A stretch of 64,000 nt of DNA from positions 21,789,001-21,853,000 of the forward strand of contig CM076148.1 in NCBI GenBank assembly GCA_038025085.1, in the 5' to 3' direction. The translations under genes and the position numbers were made by a program. Origin of the DNA: Tetragonia tetragonoides. Its lineage: Eukaryota; Streptophyta; Magnoliopsida; Caryophyllales; Aizoaceae. This document shows positions 20,701 to 34,100 of this stretch, piece by piece (within the stretch, counting starts at the first letter, position 1; each line of letters begins with the position of its first letter). The notes under the pieces were generated by a model, which saw only the letters and a program-made list of their open reading frames with translations, ran no database searches and was not told the DNA's origin.

Positions 20701-23700
20701 GAAGTTTGAACAGCTGGAATTATTACTTTTTATCTGGCAAACTAGATCTTAGGTTTTACTAACACATTTAACTGTCATAAAATCAACACATCTTGGTCCT
20801 GGAGCCCTCCAACCTGTACAATTTTGAATCACTATAGGTATACACAAAGCAGCAGTTCTACACTGCTTCCATTGATTACCATTCCTGAGCAGTCTAATAT
20901 TTCAACATAAGATGCGCATATCCTTCTTTTTTCGTCCACCATCCCTGCTGCTTTTTTAAAACCTCCAATCCTCCTCTAATAGAATTTTGCATCCCTTGGG
21001 TAACAATACTCTGTCCGTTGAGTGGGACCCAAAGCGACATCATTCCAATTTTCAGAGGCCTACATTAGAATTGGGTCAGGTTGATTCCAGGACTTTCTTG
21101 TGTTGTATTAAAATCCTATGATGATCCATTATTGCCGGCATTTCTCTGAACAGCTGAAGCTGCATTTAAGTAGGAGATGTATTCAACTCAGCTTGGATGG
21201 GATCCTGTTACAGGCACCGGATTAATGTTGTTTTATGTATTCAACTTCAACGATGTTTTATGTTGCTTCTGAGGTAATCTTGAGGTGATGTTGCCATCTT
21301 TGATTGCATGCTTATTTTGTCATTCTTATGCAGGGGAGTTATAATTGTGAAGTTACGCAAGGGTCAAGAATTGAGGCTGAGAGCAATTGCTAGAAAAGGT
21401 ATCGGGAAAGACCATGCTAAATGGTCTCCTGCAGCGACTGTCACTTTTATGTATGAACCAGAAATCCATATTAATGAAGATATGATGGAAACCCTGACAC
21501 TTGAGCAAAAAAAAGAGTGGGTCGAAAGCAGTCCAACCAAAGTGTTTGACATAGATCCCAATACTCAGCAGGTTGGTTGAAATCTCTTCCTTGCACTTGC
21601 TTATTCCCTTTATCACACTGCTAATCCTTTCTCTATGGAACATTTTCATGGAAAAATGCTCAGGAAACTTTTCTATGACGCACCTTGCTGTGCTAGGTGT
21701 ACTTACTTAGTACTAAGATAATTATCGTCTTAATTAATATAGTTGATAGATATATTTCCGAAAGCCTAGAATAACGAGGTACAATTTTAATCTAGCTGAA
21801 ATGGAGATTCTCTGTCAGTGTCCAATAACTACACATTTCTCTGTAAAGAGAAATAAATACAGTTAATACGGGAAAGAGGCTAGAAATTTTGTTGAAAGGG
21901 GCTTTATAAGATGGAAAAGATAATGTAGGGATTCATTATCTTTAGTTGCTTTTAGCTGGTTCAAAAACAGGAGTTAATTTCTTTTACTGCAGATGGCATG
22001 TTGTAGGATCGGATGATTAGGTTGCATGTACATAGTCTCTTCAGTAAACCATAGTAATTACTAAATTTTCAAATAAAGAGGCTGACGACTGTGGATTTGT
22101 GGGGTCTTTTTTATTGACTTTATGCGTGCTCTTGCTTCTCAGTTCAATGTTGGACTTCAAGAGTGTGTGATAGAAAGATCTTATTCCTGGCTTGCTAGTT
22201 CCTGTACATCATCCTCCCCTTCCCTTTTCGTGTTACTGCTGTATTTAGTCCCTCTCACACTATGAGCAGGTCTCTGATACTATAAAGCAGCATTCTGTCT
22301 TAGAGTTTCTTAATTGACTAAATTTGGGTAACTGAAGCCTGTTTAAGGATTGTTGTTTCTGGCTAACAGCCAAATTGATAATTTGAGCCTGTTTAGAGGA
22401 CTTTAGGATCTTGTTTCCAGGCAACAGTCAAATCATTTCAGCTCAAAATGCATGCAGTGTCTTGTAGGTTGTATGACAGGCGACAGATCCCTGCGTCCTC
22501 TTTTTTATTTTTCATTGTTTAAGTATATATATAGGAAATTAAGAAGTTACCCACATCAAATGTTGATATTCTTGAAAAGGGAGTTTACCCTGGGTTGCTG
22601 GAGAGTTCAGTTCTGGTGCTGCCTTCAGCAGTGTGGATGGAAAGTTTATTTACAGTTATGGTTAAGGTGGGGAAGGGAACCATTTCGAAGGTCATATATG
22701 TTATGAAGAATTGAGGAAATTTATATACCCTAAAACTTTTAAACAATTTCATGGGCATGAAGGTGCAAAGACGGAGGTGTCTAGTCAAATTAGCCATGAA
22801 AGGTAGACCCTGGAAGAGTGTCTGTAGCTTTTGATCCCAGATAAGCTTCTAATAGTGTATTTTCTTTTGGGAACTCATATGTGCACTTTTAATGGTACGT
22901 GACTTCTTCTACCACAGATTATTTTGCTCGAGCCCCTTTTGTAAAGGAATTGAAAACAAGTGGTCTCTGCTAGTCTCAACTTGAAAATAGATGCTCCTCA
23001 ATGCTTATATACATTATGAAACTACTTATGATATTGCCATTTAGCGAGTTGGTGAGGAGGAAAAGTATGTATGATAAAAATGTTAAAATTCTGCTGAACC
23101 CTGTGGGAGTAGCTCAGCTGGTAAGACCTCTGAAAGTATTCCATAGGTCCCGAGTTCGAGTCCGCTCAGTGCCACTGGAGGTTTTCTTGGTCGTCAACTT
23201 CAGGGCCCACAGGATTAGTCAAGCAAAGCTTGGACACCCATGTTATATATAAAAAAAAAAAAAAGATTCTGCTGATCGAAGAAGGATTACCTTGTTAAAC
23301 CAAGAATTCCAAGCCTGAACAGGTTTTAGAAGCTTGAGTATATATCTTAGAAAGGCGCTTGGTTGAAACAGTTTGTGTTTAATTTCTTAGGTCATATCTG
23401 CTCACTTGTCTAGGTCTCTTCAACAGTAAAAGGGTAGCTGTGTGGCTGTGGCTAATATGACTTTTGGAATTATAGATACTTTTCTAGATTTTACGATATG
23501 CAGTTTGATATATGTTGGCTGAACATTTACTTATTACTCTACTTCTCTATATTTATCCCAGGTGGTCGTAGTTGATCCTGAGGCCTATAGTTATGATGAT
23601 GAGGTGATTAAGAAAGCAGAAGCAATGGGGAAGCCAGGGCTTGTAGAGATCTATCCAAAAGAGGACAGTTTTATATTCACAGTAGAAACTACTGGAGGAG

Positions 23701-23831
23701 TCAAGGCTTCCCAACTGGTGCTCAATGCCATAGAAATCCTGAAGCAAAAGCTGGATGCAGTGCGCTTGGGTGAAGATACTGTCGATGGAGACGACTTAGG
23801 TGAATTGGGCGCACATATGAGAGGAGGTTGA
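17786..23831 (+). CDS. NRPB3: RNA polymerase II subunit RPB3 (NRPB3), 3 exons
   Basis: Exons 17786-18237, 21334-21571 and 23562-23831 join in frame to 319 codons, the length I recall for Arabidopsis NRPB3. Junctions are AG/GTGTGT, CAG/GTTGGT and two CAG acceptors. The protein forms the alpha-like RPB3-RPB11 heterodimer that starts assembly of RNA polymerase II in the nucleus. Visible landmarks are the N-terminal alpha-type dimerisation region ([20 protein letters not shown], residues 28-46), four zinc-ligand cysteines C91, C94, C100 and C103 (the zinc loop of eukaryotic RPB3), [19 protein letters not shown] in exon 2, and [20 protein letters not shown] near the C-terminus, ending [11 protein letters not shown] plant variant used by Pol IV/V is a close paralogue and cannot be fully excluded. 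No disruption is seen. Confidence 0.96.
18340..18850 (+). repeat. Tandem repeat of ~140-165 bp in NRPB3 intron 1
   Basis: Four imperfect units are marked by AAAGATATGGTATTGGTATG or close variants at about 18351, 18490, 18646 and 18810. Each is followed by TTGCTAGCCTGGATAT. The last unit is interrupted by the MITE at 18852. The first three units show the uninterrupted target sequence. Confidence 0.8.
18852..19150. mobile_element. MITE with TA target duplication
   Basis: The terminal inverted repeats read AGGCCCGTTTACTTGCTTGC at the left and, on the other strand from the right, AGGTGGTGTTTACTTGCTTG. They continue with AATCAAATGCAAT. Length is 299 bp. Flanking bases are TA on both sides (18850-18851, 19151-19152). 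The neighbouring tandem-repeat units give the empty site GGATATATAGTTTCAT, with a single TA, so a 2-bp TA duplication is supported. That would fit a Tc1/mariner-type mobiliser, though the ends are not the standard Stowaway sequence. No coding capacity. Confidence 0.75.
19151..21333 (+). other. Remainder of NRPB3 intron 1
   Basis: Intron sequence without a recognised gene or repeat boundary. It ends with the acceptor TATGCAG at 21333. Confidence 0.5.
23098..23265 (+). mobile_element. tRNA-derived SINE in NRPB3 intron 2
   Basis: The 5' part looks like a tRNA: A box TAGCTCAGCTGG at 23110-23121 and B box GTTCGAGTCC at 23154-23163, about 32 bases apart, which suits an internal Pol III promoter. 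The 3' end is an A14 run at 23251-23264. The copy is flanked by a perfect 10-bp duplication ATTCTGCTGA at 23088-23097 and 23266-23275. Total length about 168 bp. It lies in sense orientation in the intron. Confidence 0.88.
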
Positions 23832-25194
23832 TTATAATATAATCAACTTTGTGTTTTCTTCTGGGGAGGAGGGAGGTAGGTTGGAGCCTAGATGATTTGT
23901 CAAAGGATTATAAGATGAAAAGGATAATCTGGTTATTTATTATCTTTATCTGCATTTAGATGTGCCAAATAGAGAGTTACTTTCATTTGCTGCATATGGC
24001 TGTCCTTGGATACAATGCTGAGGTTGAATGTATGTGGTCGGTAAAACATAATCACTGAATTTTCAATAGAACAGGCTTAGGACATTGCTGGGGGTCTTTC
24101 CTAATTTGACTTTGTTCCTGCCCTTGCTCATCAGTTTCATGATGGAACTCCAACTCTTGTAAAATTTATTATCAAATTATCATCCTCTCCAACTCCTGCA
24201 TGTACGACGAAAACACTTATTTTAATTTTTTTTTTGCTTCAAAACACTTCAAAATACAGTGTTTTGGAAAACACTTCAAAACACGCTTCAAATGAGAGAT
24301 GGTGGGTCTGGCTTGACACGCGCGTCAGGGCGTCAGCCCCGACGTACCACGTGTCAGGTCTGGGTTTGTTGTTCAATTTTTATTTTGAAAACTTCAAATG
24401 CCCATAAAAATTAAAAAAAAAAACAGAAAAATAAAAAAATACCAACAGTAATTTTTTTTGATGCTCTGAAAATAAGACTCATTTTAATATATTTTGGCAC
24501 AAATTTATTTTAAATTCATTTTGTTGGATGAGATATGAGAGAGAGAGAGATGAACAAGTAGAGGGTTCATGGATAAAGTTATATTTGAGTGAAGTTTATA
24601 GGTTAAGTTCATGGTGAGGTGGAGGAGTGAGAAAGTAGGAGAGAGAGGGGTGAACAAACATGTTTGTGTTGATGGATAGCCATGCTCTAAGCGGAAAAAA
24701 ACACACCCTTCTAGTTATGGACTAAAGTTATAATTATGGACTAGGGTAACTATGTACTTTTTTGCTTGGCAAAAAGAGGGTGCAAGTGAATGGTGATCGA
24801 GGCACCCCCTGCTACGTCATGTTCGGACTCTCGTGTTCAATAGCGAATATATCAGACTAGCTGAACAAACAACGCAAGCATTGACCCTGTCAACATAGCA
24901 CCGACGGGGGATAAATATGTACTTGGTTCTCCCTAGTTCCTTCCAAAGTTCCAATTCAAAAGTGTCAACTACTCAACTGTCCAAACACGAAACCGGAAAG
25001 TGGGCGTGGCACTTTCAATGTTTATCTCGTATCACAATCAGTATCACTGAGGTGATGAAACGACAAAAGCAGTAGCTGTCGACTTGTCGTACTTAAATTG
25101 CAATCAAACTCAATTACTCAAACAAAAACTGAAGTATATGAAGCAAAAACACTCTGCAGGCATCAAATAATCCCAGCAACAAGAGCCAAGTACA
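23832..25194 (+). promoter_or_regulatory. NRPB3 3' flank and HIBADH upstream region
   Basis: No gene is seen in this 1.4-kb interval. The first part is the NRPB3 3' UTR. Around 24245-24290 the word AAAACACTTCAAAA recurs several times. A G-box/ABRE-like CCACGTGTC lies at about 24348, roughly 850 bases upstream of the HIBADH start codon. A purine-rich part with (GA)n is at 24535-24660. No TATA box was placed. HIBADH acts in valine breakdown, which is often induced by darkness and sugar starvation, so the G-box is a candidate element, but this is inference. Confidence 0.35.
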
Positions 25195-28100
25195 ATGGGA
25201 ATTTGGAGAGTAAACTCACTTTTTTCTTCCTCTCGGAACAAGTTCATGGCGATATCTTCAATCATTCAACCATTTCCGTTTCGCAATTTCTCTTCCTCGG
25301 GTCTGCAATCACGATTGGAGGTAAGAGAGAAAAAAAAAAAACAAAAAAAAAACAGAACCTTTGCTTCTTTGTACTCAATTTTGATTACTGCTTTGATCAT
25401 GGTAACATCATCATAACTATGAGACTATTTTCATCTCAACCCATTTAGAGCTAATTTGGTAGAGAGGAAAAGAAAGGAAGGAAAAGGAAATCTAGTACCT
25501 TTCCCATGTTTGGTTTTCAAAATAAAAAGGAAGGGAAGGGAATTAATAGGAAAGTTTTTCTATGAAATTCTCTATTTCCTTTCCTCCCAAATCGGTGAAA
25601 TTTAGACGGAAAAAGAGTTTAAAACTATCATTCCTTTTCTTTCCTTCCAATTCACATTAACCAAACAATGGAAAAAAAGTTATTTTCCTTTATACAACCA
25701 AACCTAGGAAACATAATTATTTTCCTTTCCTTTCTCTTCCCTTCCCTTCCCTTCCTTTCCTCTCCAGTGTTATTCATACAACCAAACAAGCTGTTAAAGG
25801 GTAACTGTGCTTTTATTTTTCTGATTTGTAATATTAACGTGTCTAATTGATTGATGAGTTTCTAATGGGTTGGACAAGACCCATGGAAATGGAAAAGGTA
25901 CGGTAAACCATATATACCAGTCCTAATTAAGGTTCTCCATCCCCCATGCCTTGTCACTTCTGGCTTGTAGGAACTATAATTGCTCCTTGATGGTGCTAGG
26001 TTGTTGAGGTAACGCCCCAAATACCAAATAATATTTAGTTGTGTTTTATTTTATTTTAGTTTTGTAAAGAAAATAAAATAGAACAAAAAGAAAAAAAAAG
26101 GGAAGTTAAAAAGTTGGGAAAACAAAAAGGCTGAAGCCTTTTGGTTTTCTTTAGTTGATGATTGGGAAACAAAAGGTCTTAGCCTTTTGGTCTTCTTTAG
26201 TTGTTGATGATTGAATATAAAAGGGGCAAGCCCTTTGTTTTTGAAATGGCCGAGTGATTGAGTTTGGCAGTAAAAGGAAGCCCAAACAAAACGAAAGAAG
26301 GGAGAGCCAAGTGAGTGAGAGACAAACAAAGTGTGAGAGAAATTGAGTATTTCTCCAAAGAGGTTTGTTCCAGTTCACGGTTGATTCGGTTTGTTCGGGT
26401 GAAGGTAATCGGAGTGTTCGGATCAGTCATCGACAGGTATTTGTGGGTGTATCTTTGGTTTTGTGGGAGTACCAAATTGAGTTAGAGTTTGTCAATTTGT
26501 ACTAATACCAAAGATAGTTTGTTTACTTGTTGCTTGATCTTGTGAGTGTTGCCTTTGTACTCTTGATTATTATAGTGAATCATATTTTAGTGCGTGGAGA
26601 TCCGCACCGTGGTTTTTCCCCTAATTGAGAGGGGTTTTCCACGTAAAATTGTCTGTGTTGTTTTCGGGTTTTTTTGCACTTTATTTTTCCGATTATCTGT
26701 TGTTGTGATTGTGGGTAAATACCATAGTTTTCCCCAACATAGGTTGACAACGCTAGTGCTTTTGATGGTTGTTTAGTTAGTTTAAAATGTTGTCAATGGA
26801 GGTGCCTTGGTCGTCATTCACTAGCACCTTCGTTTTTGATTAGCGGAAAAAGAAAGAGCTTCCATCTTAAATTTGATTGGTAGTAGGTGCGTGGAGTAGC
26901 GAGTTGAACTAAGGGGAATTGTAGTCTCAATGTAATTCATAACCTAGAAAAGTTTTACTTTTAGTTGATCCACAGATTAACTTTCACCATTCTCACTATT
27001 GCAATATGCTATTCGTTCAAGTCATTACTAACTTGCTCATGAAAAGCATTTCACAATTTGCAATGAAAACGAAAAATATATGCTTTTTTTTCTTCTTTTT
27101 TGGTTAACGTATCAGGGTTAAAAGAAAAATATTTAGGGTATGTTTGGGAGAATTAGCTGTTTTGTTATAGCTGAAAAGTTAGAAAATGGTAAAAACAATT
27201 AGTAGAAAATAGTTGAAAATTGCTATGAAACGGTAACAAACTAGTTATATTGCTAGCTTAAGTTGAATGCTTGTGTGGGTAGCTTCTCAAAATTAGTTGT
27301 AGATGGAGCGGAAATTTGAGAGTAATCTGAGAAACCGTTGGTAGCTGAGTTCAAATTGTAGCTAAAAGATGACACTTGTATCTTAGATATTTTTTTATTG
27401 GTACATAATGTGAGTATGTATTTCATAACCAAGACGACAAAGTTTTACAGCATCATTACACAGCAAACTCTACCTGAAACAGGACCAGGGTACCAAACAG
27501 CCTATACACCATCACTATGTATTGCAGCTTAGATTTTAAAGCTAGATAAAATTGCCAAACATACCCAAAGGAGAAGAGTTACTAGCACATTGAGAGTGTT
27601 TCAGATAATATCCACCATAGATAGCTGGTGCCACTCTTTGAAGCTCGACACTCTTATCACTTTTCTTGGTCTCTTTTATTCCCCTTACTGCTTTGTTGAA
27701 ACCTATTTGGATGAGCAACAACTTGCATCTAGTGTTGAACTGCTAATTATAGAACTCTATACTTATACTTAGTCTAGGCTCTGCCCCTGCTTCTTCATGC
27801 TTAATTATCTCATGACTTTCAATATAAAGTAGTTATGTTTTCCAAAGGTTATTTCCGGCAAAAAATCAATTATCTAAGTTTTAGTAATCTACTTCTTTTG
27901 TTTTCCTTTGTGCCTTTTTCTTGATTGTATTTTTCGTAGTTCTATCTTCTTTTATTTGTAACAATTCATTAGATTCATTCTCTAGCATGGTGAGAAGTTT
28001 CCTGTTTTCACTGTAGCTACTCAAAACATGGTGGTTTGTCTCTCTGCTTTTTTTTTGGTCCGAGTTAGAACTTTACTTGTAGGCTATGGCTTCTTGTTAG

Positions 28101-31100
28101 TAGTTGGATTTAATTGTAGTTTTGTTTTTTTTCTATAGAATGTTGGTTTTGTGGGATTGGGAAATATGGGATCACATATGGCAATGAATTTATTCAAATC
28201 GGGGTTCAAAGTTTCCGTCCATGACATGTAAGTTTCTATCCATGCCATATCTTGGTTATATTTTGTTCCAGTTACGATTTTAAGATATTAGGGTTGCTCT
28301 TTCTAGTTTTAGGCCATGAGCGACAGAGCTCCCGCTTCTAGGACACTAAAAATTTTCTTTTGACATCCAGATGACATCCTTCGTTCCCCCCCCCCCCCCC
28401 CGAAAAACCTTATGTTATTTGGAAGTTTGACAATTAACTTTGGATGGCGGAGATTTCTTGCAACAAAATACTATGTTGTTATTATTATTATTTTTTAATA
28501 AAGTACTATGTTATTTACTTGATAGCATTCTTGTTGAACTTGAATTTGATAATACTGGGTGATTGAGTTTGGACTGACTTCTTCCCAAACTTAATGGATG
28601 ACTTTGCCTGTCGTTAGAAATGCTGCTGCAGTACAGCCATTCTTGGATAACGGAGTTTCTGTGTTGGGAACACCTAAGAACGTTGCAGAAGCTAGCGATG
28701 TTGTGATCACAATGCTGCCTTCTTCCACTCATGTGAGTGAGTTTCTTTCTGTTATGTGTATTGGTGATGGGCCATTGTTTTTCTCCTTGTTTCTTTAACA
28801 GCACCATTTTGTATGCAACTGGGCCTGAACTGAAAAAGTTAAGAGATTTGCAGTTGACCTTGTTAGGCTTATGTAACTGTTGCTACACCCCTAATTTGCC
28901 GAACAACTTGGGACATTTTAGGGTAGTAGTTCTTCTATGTTGGCCTCCCAAGTCCCATTACCATAATGGCTGCAGCATCCACAACGGATGTTGTTATTTG
29001 GTGTCATAACTAGGACACTTTAATACTGTGAATTAGAAATGCTGAAGGATAGAGAACTTAGGATTCATTGAGCATTACACAAGATAGGAGTTCATTTTGC
29101 AGGTATCATCTCTTAATTGGTATCTAATAAATTTCCACACTAATTGAAAGTTATTTCTTTTGGTAAAATGTGAGCGTATTTCATTACCAAAATGCAAAGC
29201 TTATGGTTGTTACATCCAGCAACAGCAGAACAAGGAAGCCATCTAAGCTGCCCCTATACCCTGTTAAAACAAAACAAGACAACTATGCAAAATGTAACTA
29301 TTTTAAACTATACAAACTGTAAGCTATCTATTTCTTTGCAAACACAGGATTGATGCCGACAGCAGTACACCATTCCCTGTTTTTGTGTGTATCCTTTATC
29401 TTATCCACCTTGCTGAGTTGGACTCATAGCTCAAACTGAATTCTTGCAACTATCCTTGCAATCTCAGGGTTTTCATGTCTGAGAATAACATGATTTCTAA
29501 TAATCCATATATGATATAACATGCTGTCACAGCTGCCTTATGCATAGTGCAGGCCAAGGAGCCTCTGATATGTTTCATGCCCCAATTAACAAACTCGTCC
29601 CATTTGTCTGGAGGTGTACAGAACTGTAGAAATTCACCAATCTGCTTCCAAACAGCCCTAGCAAGGGCACACTGCAGAAACAAGTGCTCATGAGTCTCAT
29701 CCAAATCGCCACGAAGAGCATACTTACTGTCAACACCCTCTAGCTTGTAGTCAATCTCTAGTAAGGAGTTTTTGCTGGCACATAAGCCAAGAAGTAAACG
29801 AATGCTTTGGGTTAACAAAGTTATTAATGCTTAAACACTAACGAACTGCAAAGACTCACAATCCCAACTCCCTACCCAAAAAATAGAATAAAAGAAATAA
29901 ACTCAATGTTATTCAAAAATTTTGCTAGGCACATTGCATAAAGAAAGAATAGGAACACCTTTTATTAAGGGTTTCATAATCTTTTTGCACTACCTTTTGC
30001 ACAAACCAAGTTTACAACTTTGTAAAACAAGATGGACTGCAGCAAAGCTGTTATATAAACGTTGCAGGTCCTATAGACCACATAAAGCAAAAAATCAAAC
30101 TTCAAAGAAGGATTACAGCAGCCAAAGGAAGAAAGAAATTTTTTTCATGTTTTCATCTGGTTCTTCAACCTTTTCAAAAATAATGGAAAACCAAGAGCCT
30201 TAGTGCTTATTGAGCATACTTGCCATAGGCAGTAGGCAGGTCTAAGATACAATTTCTCTCTACCCTATTTGATGCTGATGTAGGGGTGTGCAAGTTGGCC
30301 CAGCCCGTCTTTGGCATGAGATGGATTCGCTAAGGGCCATTCCTACCAACCTTAAAAAGAAATTATAAAGTGATAGGGACTACAGTGTAAGGGGACTGGG
30401 CCTGGCCTGGTTGGTTTTTAGGGGGGGGGGGTGTACGTGGACTAGGTCGCTCAAGATTCCTAGCTTGGCCAAGCTTGTGATGGATTAGCCGATTAGGTCT
30501 GTGTCCCATGATGGACTGGGCAGATCTGATTGAGGCTGTTCTTGCCAACCTGAAAAAAATAAAAATAAAATACTCAATTTTTCTATGCTGGTCAAATTTA
30601 AGCAGTTCTAGGGCTCTTTTCATGGTTCGAAATCGCGGTATTGGTCGCGATCGCGGAAACGGTCGCGACATCGCGGAAGCGGACTGATATCGGTGATGCG
30701 TATCAAGTTGTGCTTGTCGCGGCATAAATTTTTGTATCAACTATATCTCCCGTATCGGCCGTGTATCGGCCGTATTGGTCAAGTATCGGCCAAATAATAA
30801 ACAACGTTACGTAGCGGGATATCGCGTATCGGCGAGCTCAAAAACCGATACGATACGTCGCGGCCGATATTTAATACCAGCCTCTTTAGTTCATAGCTAG
30901 AATGTGTTTGATTGCTTAAACAGCCAAAATAGACAATGTACAGCACAAAAGATCATCTCTAAGGTCTGAGATTACCTCTGGTCTGATCAACAGCACTCCC
31001 TGGCGCATTGCAGCTTCTTTTTTGAAGCACAAAATCAAACGCTCAACCAGTTCTGTACTTCTGTTGCCCCTGCACAGTTCTAATTACTCAGTGAGGCCAC

Positions 31101-34100
31101 CAGGTAGGAGCAACATTAAGACAGAAAACACTCCAATAACCTGCATTTCATCAATAATTACACATTGATTCAAATTTATTGAACCCTGCAAGAACTCAGC
31201 AATATGCATTAGCTCCATGTATCATCCATGTACCATGAAGTCCATGATGTAGGCTGCTGCTTCTTTCGGAAAATTCTCATGTTTTCTCCATAAATGATAC
31301 ACTGTTTGTGAAAGAGCCGTGACCAGTGATCTTTGTCCCTTGATCGCTTCACTACCCAACTCACTTCTTCATTCATTTGTTCAATACCTCATTGACAACC
31401 CAGCCAAGACAGGACTTTCTGCCAATCACTCTGAGACTATGGAAGCTGCAGAGCCGGCGCGTGGCAGTTTTGTGTTCTCTTGCACGTAGAACACACGTCA
31501 CTTATCTTTATGCCCCACTTCATTAGCCTCTCATAGGCCGACAGCCTCATCCGCAGGGACAACCACATTATAAACATAGCTTTAGGACCTGCATTACCCA
31601 TCTTAAGGTAGCTTCATCCTGTAAATGTTAGGCCAAGAGCCCAAAAGTTGCTAATATAGTTCCCCTTGTGACGACTGGGTGCGAGTTTTTGCAACCTCCT
31701 GTTTGCTTTTCCTGCTAATCAATAATTTTTTTAACCCTCCATGAAACATTTTGAAGGAGTCGCATACTTGCATGTCTCCGGCAGTTTGATTTTTCATGTA
31801 GTATTCATGGATCCATCTTCCACAGCTAATTTGTTTTAACTTTTAGGTGCTTATTGTATTGTCTATCGAAGATGGATGCCAAATAAATACCGATCTTTAA
31901 TTTCTGATTTTGAAAGGCATAATTGTCTTCTACTTGTTAACTATGTAGATTGTTGAAGTCTTTATTCATCCTCCCATTATAAAGGTCTTCGGATCCCGGT
32001 GGGTGTGGCTCGGAGGATTGAGAGGTTGATGAGGGATTATTTGTGGTCTTGCAGATGGTCGTAAGAAGGACAATCTTGTTAGTTGCAACCTAGTGTGTAG
32101 GCCTAAGTCCGAGTGGGGAATGGGTTTTGGTCGTTTGGTGTCTAAGAATATTTCGGTAGTGGGTAAGTGGTTATGGTGGTTTCCTTTGGAGTCCGACTCC
32201 CTATGACACCAATTTATCAGGAGCAAGTACGATGGGACACTCATGCCGACTCTACTGTTTCCAATGCTTGCCCGTGGAAGTTTATCTCTTGGTAATGGTA
32301 ATCGGGCTCGGTCCTGGGAGGATGTGGAGAAGGGTGAACACCCCTTTTCTTCTACATATCCTCTGGTCTATAGGCTGTTCACCCTTCATGAGGCGCCAGG
32401 CTTTCTTTTCAGGCGCTGGTGGGCCGGTGGCTCATGAGACCTACATTTACATCGAGCACCACATGATACAGAGATGGAGGAACTTGTTTCTCTCTTCGTT
32501 GTTCTAAACACTACTCTTCTTGTCCCTTGGGACGATTCTCAGATTTAGATTGGGGATTCCGCTGGGGTCTTCTCTTGCAAATCCTTCCTTAATCGGATTA
32601 GTCTCCCTTCACAATTTCCTCACTTTCCTCTTGACACTAATATTTGGAAGTCTAAGATTCCTTTGAAGGTTTGTGCCTTTGTGTGGACTTTCGTGCTTGG
32701 TAAGTTGAATACACATGATATGGTGGGTGGTTGCTTTGACCGAGTATTTGGTGATGTGTCGTCTTGCTCGTGAGGATTGCTTGCATTTGTTTGTGTTGTG
32801 GGATAGGTTGCTTAGCTGGGAGTATTTTGCGTGTCCAGCTACGGTGGGTCAGTTTGTACAGATGTGGTTTACTGCTATGGGAAGGGGGAAGGAGGGCAAG
32901 TTTTTGTGGAAGTGTGCTTGTATGGCGATCCTTTGGTGCATTTGGTTGGAACGGAATTCACGGGTCAATTGATTTTGTTTGGGACCACATAGTTTATTTG
33001 GCTTTCTTGGTCATCATCATCGAACTGGAATTTGAGACCGCAATCAAGTGGTGTAACGGCAAGGTTGGAGGCTCATAAAGCATGCATTTTGCTGTAAACC
33101 GTATTCGGACTATGAATTAGTGGCCTAGCTTGTTCACCGTCTAAAAATCTCGAGGAGCATTATGATTGCGGATAGTCTTGCAAAATGAGGGTTAACTAGG
33201 AGTGGAGTTTGCGGCTTGGCTCTGAGTTGTATTTATTTCGAATACTGGACACTAGTAATCCCAAATATGCTCAGTCGTACAATAATAATCCGAAATTTCA
33301 CATTGTTCAAAAATAATCCCAGAAACTGCTGGCATTAATACTTATGGGTTCAATGAAAACGCCGTCAATTTTCCGTTAATAATCTAATGTAATCCTTAAA
33401 GCTAAGTCATGACACATTATTAAAGTTTCCTATTATGACTTTGAGGTCTTGAGCTTGAGTTGCAAGACACAAAGAATGGAGTAAAGCCCGTCATATGTTC
33501 TGTTTGGGTTGTTGGCATAACTACATTACTCTATCCGTTTATTAGTTTGAGCAAAGAGATTGAAACCAACCAGCTGGAAAAGTGTTCTCAATCTTCATGG
33601 CAATTGATCGGGACACTCATTTGCTTGCTTGTTGCTCATGGTAACAATAATCTTTGATGGACGGAAATTCTCAAGGAGATCTTAAAATCTCATTTAAAAA
33701 GACACAATTGGCTTAGATGTAATGAGGCAATGATAATCTTCCCTTAAGTTAGATACAACTGGCTTCATGAATGTAATTTTCTGATGCCCATATTTGGGAC
33801 GTTTTCAATTCCATGACTTTGAGATTATGTATTTTGGGGGTCGAAAATCGAAATAGGTAGGATTGAAGGAGAAATGGTTCAATTTGGAGGAGATTGAATG
33901 AAATTGGAAGTTGCAGATATAGAGAACCCTAACTACTTCTTTAAATCGTGCCCAAATCAATTGGAATTCAATCTTACCCCTGCACGATTATAACACGTTA
34001 GCGGACTGTTAATGGAAAATCGACGGCGTTTTCATTAAACTCATAGGTATTTATGCCAGCGGTTTGTGGGGTTATCTTTGAACAATATGAATGGGATGAC

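Noticed and set aside
23098..23170. Possible functional tRNA gene
   Set aside because: A and B boxes are clear but the cloverleaf is not complete, a poly(A) tail follows and a TSD flanks the unit; it is a SINE.
25080..25448. Longer ORF starting at 25098 as an independent gene
   Set aside because: It overlaps HIBADH exon 1 in another frame and has no resemblance to a known protein; the exon 1 frame from 25195 gives a mitochondrial presequence and a correct splice.
28598..29009. Separate small gene around HIBADH exon 3
   Set aside because: Only 28618-28732 is conserved; the rest reads into the intron after the GTGAGT donor.
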